Shown: piece by piece, positions 7,035-15,569 of the stretch
Layout: the number at the start of each line of letters is the position of its first letter
How positions within the stretch are numbered: the stretch's first letter is position 1
Assembly: GCA_963652365.1 (NCBI GenBank)
Contig: CAVJTH010000012.1
Span: forward strand, 1 to 64,000
DNA: 64,000 bases
Direction: 5' to 3'
Source of the DNA: Hallerella sp963652365
GTDB taxonomy: Bacteria; Fibrobacterota; Fibrobacteria; Fibrobacterales; Fibrobacteraceae
The notes under the pieces: model-generated
Database searches by the model: none
Told to the model about the DNA's origin: nothing
What the model saw: the letters and a program-made list of their open reading frames with translations, nothing else
Program-made: the position numbers and the translations under genes

Positions 7035-8729
7035 ATGTCTCTGCTTCAAAAATTTATCGATCGGGTGGATTACGATTCCTACGAAGATCTATACGATAAC
7101 TTCAAGATTCACATTCCCGACAATTTCAACTTTGCCTACGACGTCGTGGACGACTATGCGCAGAACGATCCGAAGAAGATCGCTCTCGCCTGGTGCGACG
7201 ACAACGACGAGCGGCACGCGTTTACGTTCAAGGACATCGCCATCGCCTCGAACCGAACGGCGAACTTCCTCGTGGAACAGGGCATCCAGAAGGGCGACCG
7301 CGTCCAGCTGATGCTCCGTCGCCGCTACGAGTTCTGGTTCTTCCTCTTGGCGCTTCACCGCATCGGGGCGATTGCCGTTCCGGCGACGAACATGCTCACG
7401 GCCGAGGACCTGGAATACCGCTTCCAGGCCGCGGACATCAAGATGGTCGTGACATACGACGACCCGGCGCTCCAGAAGGAAATCGAAACGGCTCGCGCCA
7501 AGTCTCCGTCGGTCGAAAAGCTCGTGACGATCGGGCAGCCGCGGCAGGGCTGGATTTCCTTCTACGACGACTACGAAATCTGCTCGCCGAAGTTTCCCCG
7601 TCCGCAGGGCGAAGCCGCGACGACGAACGACGACATCATGGTCATCTACTTCACGAGCGGAACGTCGAGCAATCCGAAGATGGTCGCGCACACGTTCACC
7701 TACCCGCTGGGTCATATCGTCACGGCGAAGTATTGGCAGAACGTCGTGGACGGCGGCGTCCACCTGACCGTGGCGGAAACCGGCTGGGCCAAGGCTCTGT
7801 GGGGAAAGATCTACGGGCAGTGGATCGCGGGGTCCGCGGTCTTCAGCTACGACATGAACACGTTCATTCCGGGAAAGCTTCTCGAAAAGATGTTGGAGTT
7901 CAAGGTCACCACGTTCTGCGCGCCGCCGACGGTTTACCGCTATCTCTTGCAGCACGACCTTTCCAAGTACGACCTTTCGAACCTGAAGTATTGCGTCACG
8001 GCGGGCGAAGCCCTGAACGTCGATATCTACAACCGCTGGCTCGAAAAGACCGGACACCGCCTGCACGAAGGCTATGGCCAGACAGAGCTCACGCTCACCG
8101 AGGGAAACTTTCCGTGGATGGATCCGCGTCCGGGTTCCATGGGCAAGCCTTCTCCTGGCTACCGGATAGACATCGTGCGACCGGACGGTTCGAACTGCGA
8201 CCCGGAAGAAGTCGGCGAAATCATCATCCGCATCGACGGCGGCAAGCCTTTCGGCATGTTCGGCGGCTATTACCGCGACGAGGAGCGCACGCAAAAGGTT
8301 TTCGAAGGCGGGGTCTATCACACCGGCGATACGGCGTGGAAGGACAAGGACGGCTACTGCTGGTTCATCGGGCGGACGGACGATCTGATCAAGAGTTCCG
8401 GTTACCGGATAAGCCCGTTCGAAGTGGAAGAGGTCTTGCTGAAACACCCGGCGGTTCTCGAATGCGCGGTCACCGGCGTGGAAGATCCGTCGCGCGGACA
8501 GGCAATCAAGGCGACGATCGTCTTGCAGAAAGGCTACGAGGCTTCCAAGGAACTGGCCAAGGATATCCAGCTGTTCACGAAGAAGGTCGCCGCTTCCTAC
8601 AAGAGTCCGCGCATCATCGATTTTGTCCTGGAACTTCCGAAGACGATCAGCGGAAAGATCCGCCGCGTCGCGATTCGCGAAAAGGACAAGCAGGAACAAC
8701 AGAAACGCGATTCCGAAAAGGCGAAATAA
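7035..8729 (+). CDS. Acyl-CoA synthetase (AMP-forming, medium-chain ACSM-like)
   Basis: 564 codons. All core motifs of the ANL superfamily are visible: the phosphate loop YFTSGTSSNPKMVAHT (about residue 206), YGQTE, the YHTGD motif, the hinge GRTDDLIKSSGYRISPFEVE and the catalytic lysine in PKTISGKIRR. The sequence between motifs, such as ETGWAKALWGKIYGQW, is closest to medium-chain acyl-CoA or 2-methylbutyrate CoA ligases. It would activate a carboxylic acid to acyl-CoA through an acyl-AMP intermediate in the cytoplasm. The ligation partner could also be an ACP. It starts after a GAGG site and ends 3 nt before fabF. Confidence 0.85.
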   Translation: MSLLQKFIDRVDYDSYEDLYDNFKIHIPDNFNFAYDVVDDYAQNDPKKIALAWCDDNDERHAFTFKDIAIASNRTANFLVEQGIQKGDRVQLMLRRRYEFWFFLLALHRIGAIAVPATNMLTAEDLEYRFQAADIKMVVTYDDPALQKEIETARAKSPSVEKLVTIGQPRQGWISFYDDYEICSPKFPRPQGEAATTNDDIMVIYFTSGTSSNPKMVAHTFTYPLGHIVTAKYWQNVVDGGVHLTVAETGWAKALWGKIYGQWIAGSAVFSYDMNTFIPGKLLEKMLEFKVTTFCAPPTVYRYLLQHDLSKYDLSNLKYCVTAGEALNVDIYNRWLEKTGHRLHEGYGQTELTLTEGNFPWMDPRPGSMGKPSPGYRIDIVRPDGSNCDPEEVGEIIIRIDGGKPFGMFGGYYRDEERTQKVFEGGVYHTGDTAWKDKDGYCWFIGRTDDLIKSSGYRISPFEVEEVLLKHPAVLECAVTGVEDPSRGQAIKATIVLQKGYEASKELAKDIQLFTKKVAASYKSPRIIDFVLELPKTISGKIRRVAIREKDKQEQQKRDSEKAK

Positions 8730-8732
8730 TTC

Positions 8733-9983
8733 ATGACGAAAAGACGAGTTGTTATCACGGGCATGGGCGCGGTCACTCCGGTCGGAAACTCGGTGCCCGA
8801 GCTGTGGAAGTCCATTCGGGAAGGCGCTTGCGGAGTCGGACCGATCACCTTGTTCGATGCGAGTTCCTCGCCGGTGAAAATCGCCGCGGAAATCAAGAAC
8901 TTCGCGCCCGAAGATCACGGAATCGATCCGAAGGAAGCGCGTCGCATGGCGCGTTTCACCCAGTTCCTGCTCGCTGCGGCAAACGAAGCGGTCGCCGACG
9001 CGAAGCTTTCGAAAGAGGAGCTTGCCGGAGACAAGACGGGAATCGTCGCCGGAAACGGGCTTTCCGGGATGGACGTGATCGACGCGTCCTTCTCCAAGTA
9101 TGTCGAAAGCGGCAAGCGCCGCGCTTCGCCTCTTGCCATGCCGGAACTGATTCCGAACGAAGCGGCCGCGAACGTTTCCATCGCGCTGGGAATTTCGGGC
9201 TCCGCCTGGACCATCGCGACAGCCTGCGCTTCGGGCACGGATGCGCTCGGACTTGCGCTTGACACGATCCGTTCTGGCCGCCTGGACGTGTGCCTTGCCG
9301 GCGGATCGGAAAGCGGCATCACGGAATTTTCCATCAAGAGCTTTGCCGGAATGCACGCTCTGACGGACAAGTTCAACGACGTTCCCGAAAAGGCTTCCCG
9401 CCCGTTCGACAGGGATCATTCGGGTTTTGTCATGGGAGAGGGCGGCGCGATTCTCGTGCTCGAAGAACTCGAACATGCGAAGGCTCGCGGTGCGCGCATC
9501 TACGCGGAACTCGCCGGCTACGGCGCTTCTGCGGACGCTTACCACATCACAAGCCCGCGCCCAGACGGAGAAACCTGCGCCAAGGCCCTGCTTCGGGCAA
9601 TGGACGATGCGGGAATTTCGCCGGAGTCGATCGACTACTACAATGCGCACGGAACTTCCACTCGCCTGAACGACTCGACCGAAACGGCGATGCTCAAGGT
9701 CGCGCTCGGAAAGCATGCCTACAGGATCAAGGTTTCGAGCACAAAGAGCATGACCGGTCACTGTGTCGGCGCGGCAGGCGCCATCGAAGCGATTATCGGC
9801 ACGCTTGCCATTCGGGACTCGTTCTTTCCCGCGACGATCAACCTGGAAAATCCGGACGAAACCTGCGACCTGGACTACGTTCCGAACCAGGGCGTTTCGG
9901 GAAACATCGATTGCGCGGCATCGGCGTCCCTGGGTTTCGGAGGACACAACGGCGTCGTCATCATCAAAAAATTCAAGGATTAA
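8733..9983 (+). CDS. fabF: Beta-ketoacyl-ACP synthase II
   Basis: 416 codons, typical FabF length. The catalytic triad is clear: Cys165 in TACASGTDA, His306 in NAHGTSTRLND and His343 in STKSMTGHCVGAAGAIE. It condenses malonyl-ACP with acyl-ACP in chain elongation. The start lies 3 nt after the acyl-CoA synthetase stop and the stop lies 17 nt before fabV, so the three are probably cotranscribed. Because no acpP, fabD or fabG gene is adjacent, this may be a second, pathway-specific KAS II and not the housekeeping copy; that is inference. Confidence 0.93.
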   Translation: MTKRRVVITGMGAVTPVGNSVPELWKSIREGACGVGPITLFDASSSPVKIAAEIKNFAPEDHGIDPKEARRMARFTQFLLAAANEAVADAKLSKEELAGDKTGIVAGNGLSGMDVIDASFSKYVESGKRRASPLAMPELIPNEAAANVSIALGISGSAWTIATACASGTDALGLALDTIRSGRLDVCLAGGSESGITEFSIKSFAGMHALTDKFNDVPEKASRPFDRDHSGFVMGEGGAILVLEELEHAKARGARIYAELAGYGASADAYHITSPRPDGETCAKALLRAMDDAGISPESIDYYNAHGTSTRLNDSTETAMLKVALGKHAYRIKVSSTKSMTGHCVGAAGAIEAIIGTLAIRDSFFPATINLENPDETCDLDYVPNQGVSGNIDCAASASLGFGGHNGVVIIKKFKD

Positions 9984-10000
9984 ATTCAAGGGGATTCTCC

Positions 10001-11194
10001 ATGATTATCAAGCCTCTCATTCGCAGCAACATCTGCATCAACGCTCATCCGCAGGGATGCGCCAAGGACGTCGAACATCAAATCGCCTACGTGGAAAAGA
10101 AGGCGGCTTCGCGCGGCAAGCTTCCGAACGCTCCCAAGAATGTCCTCGTTCTGGGATGTTCCACCGGTTACGGGCTCGCAAGCCGAATCGCCGCAGCCTT
10201 TGAATGCGGAGCGAATACGATTGGCGTCTCGTTCGAAAGGGAAGGAACCGAGTCGAAAAGCGGGACTCCCGGCTGGTACAACAACATGGCGTTTGACCGC
10301 GCCGCCAAGGCGAAGGGCCTCGGTTGCGTGACGTTCAACGGTGACGCCTTCTCCGACGAAATGCGGAAGCAGGTCATCGAGGCTTCCAGGCAGTTCGGAA
10401 AGATCGACCTGGTGATTTACAGCGTGGCAAGCGCGGTCCGCGTCGATCCGGTGACAGGCGAAAAGTATCGCAGCGTGCTGAAGCCTCTCGAAAAGACCTT
10501 CTCCGGGGCGACGATGGATGTCGTCACGGGCAAGTTTTCCATCATCACGGCGGAAGTCGCAAACGAAGAGGAAAAGCGCCAGACGATAAAGGTCATGGGC
10601 GGCGAAGACTGGGCGCGCTGGATTCGCCAGCTTTCCGAAGCGGGCGTCCTCGCCGAAGGCGTCAAGACGGTCGCCTATTCCTATATCGGACCGACCTACA
10701 CCCATGCCATCTACCGAGACGGCACCATCGGAGCGGCCAAGAAGGACATCGAACGGACCGCTCGCGAACTCGATGCGGAACTTTCGAAGAGCCTCCACGG
10801 CGAAGCGTACATCTCCGTGAACAAGGGTCTCGTGACGCGTTCTTCGGCGGTCATTCCGCTGATTCCGCTCTACATTTCCATTCTCTTCAAGATCATGAAG
10901 CGGAACGGCACGCACGAAGGCTGCATCGAGCAGATGGAACGTCTCTTTGCGGAACGCCTCTACACGGGTGGCGCGGTTCCCACCGACGACGAGCGCAGAA
11001 TCCGCATCGACGAGCTGGAACTCGACCCGAAGGTCCAGGACGAAGTCGCAAAGTACATGCCGATTGTCAACGAGGACAACATCGCGGAACTCGGAGACAT
11101 CGAAGGCTATCGCCACGATTTTCTCGCGACGAACGGCTTTGACATCGAAGGCATCGACTACGACAAGGACGTCGAACGGATGGACACGATCTAG
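10001..11194 (+). CDS. fabV: Trans-2-enoyl-ACP/CoA reductase, FabV type
   Basis: 397 codons, matching FabV (about 400), not FabI (about 260). The nucleotide site is GCSTGYGLASR (52-62) and the active site is the FabV-specific Tyr-x8-Lys pair, Tyr238 and Lys247 in YRDGTIGAAKK. The long W-W/ARWIRQLSEAGVL segment is also typical. It reduces the enoyl double bond with NADH in the last step of each elongation cycle, and this family is known for insensitivity to triclosan. A GGGGAT site lies upstream and a hairpin terminator follows, so this closes the lipid operon. Confidence 0.93.
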   Translation: MIIKPLIRSNICINAHPQGCAKDVEHQIAYVEKKAASRGKLPNAPKNVLVLGCSTGYGLASRIAAAFECGANTIGVSFEREGTESKSGTPGWYNNMAFDRAAKAKGLGCVTFNGDAFSDEMRKQVIEASRQFGKIDLVIYSVASAVRVDPVTGEKYRSVLKPLEKTFSGATMDVVTGKFSIITAEVANEEEKRQTIKVMGGEDWARWIRQLSEAGVLAEGVKTVAYSYIGPTYTHAIYRDGTIGAAKKDIERTARELDAELSKSLHGEAYISVNKGLVTRSSAVIPLIPLYISILFKIMKRNGTHEGCIEQMERLFAERLYTGGAVPTDDERRIRIDELELDPKVQDEVAKYMPIVNEDNIAELGDIEGYRHDFLATNGFDIEGIDYDKDVERMDTI

Positions 11195-11214
11195 TTCCGC
11201 TTCGAAAGTTCGCG

Positions 11215-11241
11215 AAAACCGCCCGCCATGGGCGGTTTTTC
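11215..11241 (+). terminator. Rho-independent terminator after fabV
   Basis: AAAACCGCCC-GCCAT-GGGCGGTTTTT forms a strong GC stem followed by T5. The A-run on the other side allows termination in both directions. Confidence 0.85.
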
Positions 11242-11285
11242 GCTTTAAAAAGTGCGGGAGGCGCTTGGCGAAAAAGGCGGCAAAC

Positions 11286-11310
11286 AAAAAAACTCCGAAA
11301 GATCGGAGTT
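11286..11310 (-). terminator. Terminator of the tRNA-Gly gene
   Basis: On the minus strand, AACTCCGA-TCTT-TCGGAGTT is followed by TTTTTTG, starting 5 nt beyond the tRNA 3' end. Confidence 0.85.
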
Positions 11311-11315
11311 CTTAG

Positions 11316-11387
11316 AGCGGCGGACCGGGATCGAACCGGCAACCATTAGCTTGGAAGGCTAAAGCTCTACCATTGAGCTACCGCCGC
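11316..11387 (-). tRNA. tRNA-Gly (anticodon TCC)
   Basis: A complete cloverleaf can be folded: acceptor stem GCGGCGG/CCGCCGC, D arm GCTC-AATGGTA-GAGC, anticodon arm TTAGC-CTTCCAA-GCTAA with anticodon TCC, and T arm GCCGG-TTCGATC-CCGGT. The discriminator base is U. CCA is not encoded. The gene is monocistronic, with its own terminator. Confidence 0.95.
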
Positions 11388-11444
11388 AGCGATTCCAATT
11401 ATACAAAAAAAAGCGCGATTTCCAAAGGGGAACTTGCCAAAAAG

Positions 11445-11473
11445 TTGAACTTTTTACGGAGATTTGCTAAATT
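11445..11473 (+). promoter_or_regulatory. Sigma-70 promoter of infC-rpmI-rplT
   Basis: TTGAAC (11445-11450), a 17-nt spacer and TAAATT (11468-11473) make a near-consensus promoter. Transcription should begin near 11480, which rules out the TTG at 11464 as the infC start and leaves a leader of about 32 nt. Confidence 0.7.
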
Positions 11474-11511
11474 TCTCCGCAAAATCAACCATCTTCACGA
11501 GGTCGCATAAC

Positions 11512-12150
11512 TTGTATCCCAATCCCCGCCTACGGCAAATGCCGAACCGTCCTGCGGACGGAACCCGTATCAACGAAGCCATTCACATTTCCCCGATTCG
11601 CTTGGTGAAAGATGACGGCTCGCAGGTAATCATTGATACGCGCAAAGCTTTGCAGATGGCAAAGGACGCCGGACTGGACCTGGTGGAAGTCTCGCCGAAC
11701 GCGAAGCCTCCCGTCTGCCGCATCATCAACTACGGCAAGTACAAGTTCGAGCAGCTCAAGCGCAGCAAGGCGGCAAAGGCCAAGCAGCACGTGGTCAAGC
11801 TCAAGGAAATCAAGATGCACCCGAAGACCGCGGAGAACGACTATCTGTATCGTGTCAAGCAGATGCGCGGCTTCCTCGAAGATGGCATGAAGGTCCGTCT
11901 GATTATGCAGTTCCGTGGACGCGAAATGGCGCACATGGATTACGGTCGTCGGCTGATGGAACGCGCCAAGCAGGACTTGGCGGACGTCGGCGAATTGGAA
12001 ACGGATTCGCGGATGGAAGGGAACACTCTTCTCTACATCTACGGTCCCAAGCGCGGTGTCGCCCAAAAGGCCGCAGCGCAAAAGCCCGCAACCGAGCCAA
12101 AGGCAGCAGGTGAGGCTAAACAACAAACCCAAGAGGTAAACAATGCCTAA
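11512..12150 (+). CDS. infC: Translation initiation factor IF-3
   Basis: 212 codons from the proposed TTG at 11512. The IF-3 N domain (GTRINEAIHISPIRLV), linker (CRIINYGKYKFEQ) and C domain (KEIKMHPKTAENDY, MQFRGREMAH) are all clear, followed by an Ala/Lys-rich tail. IF-3 binds the 30S subunit and checks initiator tRNA and start codon. A GAGGT lies 8 nt before TTG 11512, whereas the ATG at 11539 has no Shine-Dalgarno. A non-ATG start suits the known autoregulation of infC through rare start codons. The end overlaps rpmI by 8 nt. Confidence 0.93.
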   Translation: MYPNPRLRQMPNRPADGTRINEAIHISPIRLVKDDGSQVIIDTRKALQMAKDAGLDLVEVSPNAKPPVCRIINYGKYKFEQLKRSKAAKAKQHVVKLKEIKMHPKTAENDYLYRVKQMRGFLEDGMKVRLIMQFRGREMAHMDYGRRLMERAKQDLADVGELETDSRMEGNTLLYIYGPKRGVAQKAAAQKPATEPKAAGEAKQQTQEVNNA

Positions 12151-12340
12151 GATGAAAACGCACGGTGGTGCCAAGAAGCGCTTCCGCGTGACCGGCAGCG
12201 GCCACGTGAAGTTCAAGCGCGCTGGTCTGCGCCACATTCTTACCAAGATGACGACAAAGCGCAAGCGCAATCTGCGCAAGGCCGGAACCGTCAAGAAATC
12301 CGATGAATACAGAGTCAAGCGTCTGCTTGTCAAAGCTTAA
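12143..12340 (+). CDS. rpmI: Ribosomal protein bL35
   Basis: 65 codons. It begins PKMKTHGGAKKRFRVTGSG, the standard bL35 start, and is rich in Lys and Arg. It starts inside the end of infC (8-nt overlap, with an AGAGG just upstream) and ends 14 nt before rplT, the classic infC-rpmI-rplT order. It is a structural part of the 50S subunit. Confidence 0.97.
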   Translation: MPKMKTHGGAKKRFRVTGSGHVKFKRAGLRHILTKMTTKRKRNLRKAGTVKKSDEYRVKRLLVKA

Positions 12341-12354
12341 CAGGAGAGGTAAGA

Positions 12355-12708
12355 ATGCCACGTTCCAAGACTAGAGTTCCTTCTCGCGCCCGCCGCAAGA
12401 ACATTCTCAAGGCTGCCAAGGGTTACTACGGCCGCCGCAAGTCGAATCTTCGCCTTGCGAAAGAAGCCGTCGCCCATGCAGGCCAATACGCATACGCTCA
12501 CCGTCGTGACAAGAAGGGCGCATTCCGCTCTCTGTGGATCACCCGTCTCAACGCCGCGGTGCGTGAATTTGACTTGAGCTACAGCCAGTTCATCCACTTG
12601 CTGTCCAAGGCGAACATCGGCATCAACCGCAAGGTCCTTGCCGATCTCGCCGTGAGCGACCCGGAAGCGTTTGCCGCCGTCGTCGCGCAGGTGAAGGCTC
12701 AGGCTTAA
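12355..12708 (+). CDS. rplT: Ribosomal protein bL20
   Basis: 117 codons, standard length. It begins PRSKTRVPSRARRKNILKAAKG, with the YYGRRKSNLRLAKEAV and DKKGAFRSLWITRLNAA signatures. AGGAGAGG precedes the start. bL20 is needed for early 50S assembly and in other bacteria represses its own operon by binding the leader; the leader here is too short to judge whether that occurs. Confidence 0.97.
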   Translation: MPRSKTRVPSRARRKNILKAAKGYYGRRKSNLRLAKEAVAHAGQYAYAHRRDKKGAFRSLWITRLNAAVREFDLSYSQFIHLLSKANIGINRKVLADLAVSDPEAFAAVVAQVKAQA

Positions 12709-12729
12709 CCGAAGAGAAGAAGTTCTCGA

Positions 12730-12756
12730 AGAATGCCCCGGCTTGCCGGGGCATTT
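12730..12756 (+). terminator. Terminator of the infC operon
   Basis: AATGCCCCGG-CTTG-CCGGGGCATT forms a strong stem followed by a T-rich stretch (TTGCGTTTTG). Confidence 0.75.
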
Positions 12757-12856
12757 GCGTTTTGATAGGGAAAATAGACATTATGAATGTTTTAGAACAA
12801 AATTATAGACGCTTAATTGCAAAAACTATATTAAATATGTATTTGTTGGAGAAAAC

Positions 12857-13129
12857 ATGAAATTCAAGATAATTGTTTTTGCATTTGTATCTCTTGCGTT
12901 TTCTCAAGATGTTACTGTTGAAGCTTTTGATGAGCAACAAAATAATTCGTCCCACTTGACTTTGCGATTGAGAGTCTTGAATAATTCTTTGGACACCTTG
13001 CGTGATGTTCGTGTTAGATATTTTCTTAATTATGATAGAGGGAGGAATCTAAATATTTTTCCGTACTATTTAGCAGGGGCAAATATGGCTGTTGAGGCGG
13101 TTGTTTTACAAAAAGGAAAGGGATTATGA
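12857..13129 (+). CDS. Small secreted protein resembling a CBM3-like N-terminus
   Basis: 90 codons, with GGAG 7 nt before the ATG. The signal peptide (residues 1-16) is followed by LRLRVLNNSLDTLRDVRVRYFLNYD, which resembles the first strands of family 3-type carbohydrate-binding modules found in secreted proteins of cellulolytic bacteria. A full module needs about 130-150 residues, so this is either a truncated gene or a short relative. The stop overlaps the next start (ATGA). The stretch from 12760 to 14180 is AT-rich with different codon use, suggesting recent acquisition or decay. Confidence 0.5.
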   Translation: MKFKIIVFAFVSLAFSQDVTVEAFDEQQNNSSHLTLRLRVLNNSLDTLRDVRVRYFLNYDRGRNLNIFPYYLAGANMAVEAVVLQKGKGL

Positions 13130-14183
13130 AAATATGCAAAGTTTCCATTCTAACGCTTTTCATTCCTATAGTCCTCGGGGCGCATGAAGTGAAGGAGGCG
13201 TTTTTGTGGGATGCTTCGATGGATTCGGAGGGACGGGTCATCACAGGTTCTGCCGACGAATCGTCAGGGTATTGGTACGCTTTTAGTGACGGAAATTCTT
13301 CTTGGGAGTGGCCTTCGGATATAAAGGAAAACGAACTTGGGGATTTCTTTGGGCAGATGGTCAAGTTTTATCAAGGCATCCAGGGAAAAATGATTCTTGG
13401 CGGGCTTGCCCCTGACGGAGAAATGATTTCTGGAAAGCCGTACACCGGAATTGGATTTAGGTCACCTCAAAAAATTCAATTTTCAAAAATTTGGTTGCGA
13501 CGCTTCGCGCTGGTTCGTCATTCAAAGTGGCAAATACTTCCAGTATTCACCACTTTTCATTCCTGCCATCGCTTGGTCTCACTCAAATTTTCTTAACCAA
13601 AGCAATTTTTTGAGGTTTCCTTTACTGGAATTCGGAACAAGAAGGGGGCGATATTTCTGGCTGGGAGGGATTTTGCCTGGAATATCAGGCTTCAGTGAAT
13701 TTCTTGCTGAGACTGAAAAGGGAATCCGATGGTTCCTCTGATGAAAATAATCTTGAAGCGGAGATAAGTCGATCGGATTCGATGGTTGTTGTCGATATCC
13801 CGTGGAATGAATTCAAATTTGAAAGTTGGGGTCCTGGTGTAACCAAAGAGGAAATCCTTGCCAAGACGGCAGCGATTTACCTGTTGTTCTCGGGAGATTC
13901 TGGAGAGACTGGTGAATTTAACTTGGTAAGGTTCGGGTCTTTGGGCGCTTGTAACGGAATCGTTTCTCTTCCGAATGTAGCGGTCCCATCCCATTTGAAA
14001 ATACGTCGAATCGCCTTTCGTCAATTTACTGTCGAAGGTCTTGAACGTCCGACGGTCTATCGGCTTTTCGATACAAACGGAGTCTTGTCAAGGCGGGGAA
14101 TCTTGAAGGCTGACGAAATTCTTCAGGTTCCGCAGTTGCCCGCGGTTTTGAAACTTGGGGCGCAGAGGTTGCTTTTGCAATAG
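13126..14183 (+). pseudogene. Secreted CBM11-like protein split by two frameshifts
   Basis: Three successive overlapping frames each carry pieces of one protein. Frame 1 (from 13126) has a signal peptide and SSGYWYAFSDGNSSWEW ... KMILGGLAPDG ... KPYTGIGF. Frame 2 (about 13455-13690) continues with FGCDASRWFVIQSG. Frame 3 (to 14183) continues VVVDIPWNEFKFESWGPG and ETGEFNLVRFGSLG. Together they match the jelly-roll domain common in Fibrobacter secreted enzymes (a WY...DG..S pattern, G-I-G-F, then a P-W..F strand and a final F-N strand). About 350 codons if repaired. Two indels suggest a decayed gene, though assembly errors are possible. Confidence 0.55.
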
Positions 14184-14186
14184 GTT

Positions 14187-15383
14187 CTATTGAATACTGG
14201 AAGGCCGACCGGGATGGAATGTTCCCGCTTTCATCGGCGTTGTCAAGTCGATTTTCAGTTCGCAGTCGTACGAATTTTCCGTGGCGTTCGTGACGTAGGA
14301 ATATTTTCCCGGATAGCACATGTTCAGGCGTCGCTTCAAGTTGGAAAGTCCGATTCCGCTGCTTACCTTGGTCGATGCGGTCTGCGGCGAAACGGAATTC
14401 CTTACGTGGCAAGTCAGCCTGTTTCGGACTTCCGAAATGTCGATTGAAATGTAGCAGGGATTGCTCGGGTGCACGCCATACTTCATCGCGTTCTCGATGA
14501 GCGGCATCATCAAAAGCGGCGCAATCTTCGTGTCGGAATTTTCCACGGTCGTCTTCAGCGAAAAGTCCATGTTGTTTCCGAATCGCAATTTTTCCAGTTC
14601 GCAGTACTTCGAAATCACGTCCAGCTCCTGCGAAAGCGGAACTTCCCGTTCCTTGGATTCGTTCAGGATCTGTCGCAGCACCGAAGAGAGCTGGAGCATC
14701 GATTTCTGCGCAAGCTTCGGGTCGATATCGACCAGGGCGGTGATGTTGTTCAGCGTATTGAAAAGAAAGTGGGGCGACAGTTGCTGCTTGAGGAACGCGA
14801 GATCCGCCTGCAGGTAGAAGTTTTCCTGGATGCGTTTCAGGTAGGCGTCGCGCGCATGGATTCCGCCAAGCCGGATCAGGATGTTGAACACGCAGATGAT
14901 GATGCTGATCGCGAGAAATACCAGCAACAGGACAAAGTCGTTTACGGCCGAAGTCTTCCCGAAGATCGATTCGTAAAACGGTCCGTTCTTTTCAAGAACC
15001 CAATAGACAAAGAGGTCGTGAATGGCGAACGATTCCAGCGTGAAGAAAAAATTTACCAGGACGAAGATGGCGAAGCGCTTCTTGAAGAAAAGCCGCGGAA
15101 CGAAGATCAGCTGGTTAAGAAAGAATCCCAGCAAGAAGTTGGTGACGACGGCGAAGGCGGCGAGGCACTTCTTGTTCGAAAAATTCTCGAAATCCATTCC
15201 CGCCGATGCGGCGACATATCCCAGGGCGAGAAAGAAGAGAATCATCATGATGCGCAGGAGGATCGGAGACGGGGACTTCTTTCCGTTGAGCCAGCTTGGC
15301 ACGCGCCCGAGCGGCTGGGTGAGCACGTTGAAGTTTTCGAAGTCGCTCAGGGAAAGCTTTTCTTGACGCATCGCGTTTTCCAT
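14187..15383 (-). CDS. LytS/YehU-type sensor histidine kinase
   Basis: 398 codons. Four transmembrane helices lie in about residues 38-190 (for example ILLRIMMILFFLALGYVAA and FVLLLVFLAISIIICVF). A His_kinase (PF06580) domain follows, with the phospho-acceptor in KQQLSPHFLFNTLNNI, and an HATPase with the N box MMPLIENAMKYGVHP and G box SSGIGLSNLKRRL. Such kinases normally pair with LytTR response regulators; none is next to it. I placed the start at ATG 15383, where TATATT ends 6 nt upstream; longer frames lack support. The stop lies 3 nt from the end of the convergent frameshifted gene. Confidence 0.85.
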   Translation of the reverse strand: MENAMRQEKLSLSDFENFNVLTQPLGRVPSWLNGKKSPSPILLRIMMILFFLALGYVAASAGMDFENFSNKKCLAAFAVVTNFLLGFFLNQLIFVPRLFFKKRFAIFVLVNFFFTLESFAIHDLFVYWVLEKNGPFYESIFGKTSAVNDFVLLLVFLAISIIICVFNILIRLGGIHARDAYLKRIQENFYLQADLAFLKQQLSPHFLFNTLNNITALVDIDPKLAQKSMLQLSSVLRQILNESKEREVPLSQELDVISKYCELEKLRFGNNMDFSLKTTVENSDTKIAPLLMMPLIENAMKYGVHPSNPCYISIDISEVRNRLTCHVRNSVSPQTASTKVSSGIGLSNLKRRLNMCYPGKYSYVTNATENSYDCELKIDLTTPMKAGTFHPGRPSSIQ

Positions 15384-15389
15384 GTTTCC

Positions 15390-15395
15390 AATATA
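15390..15395 (-). promoter_or_regulatory. Putative -10 element (TATATT) of the histidine kinase gene
   Basis: On the minus strand TATATT-GGAAAC-ATG leaves only 6 nt between the hexamer and the start. A CTGTCA that might act as -35 lies 19 nt further upstream. Confidence 0.45.
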
Positions 15396-15569
15396 GGGAA
15401 ATTTCCTTCGAAAATGACAGAACAATGACAAAATATCGATAAATGGAGACGAAAAGGCGATGAATGTTTTGCCAAAACGAAGGTTCTTTCTGACACTCGA
15501 AGAAAAACGAGGCTTTATATTTCTAGGCGTAGCGAAAGGAACGCTGCAATAAAAAAGAGGTAACTTCAG

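Noticed and set aside
7089..9989. A 966-codon open frame on the minus strand opposite the acyl-CoA synthetase and fabF genes
   Set aside because: It is the mirror of GC-rich codon bias in two well-supported genes. The translated product is a run of Arg, Asp and Val without any domain.
11400..11511. L20-binding pseudoknot in the infC leader
   Set aside because: Promoter placement leaves about 32 nt of leader, too short for the known structure; none could be drawn.
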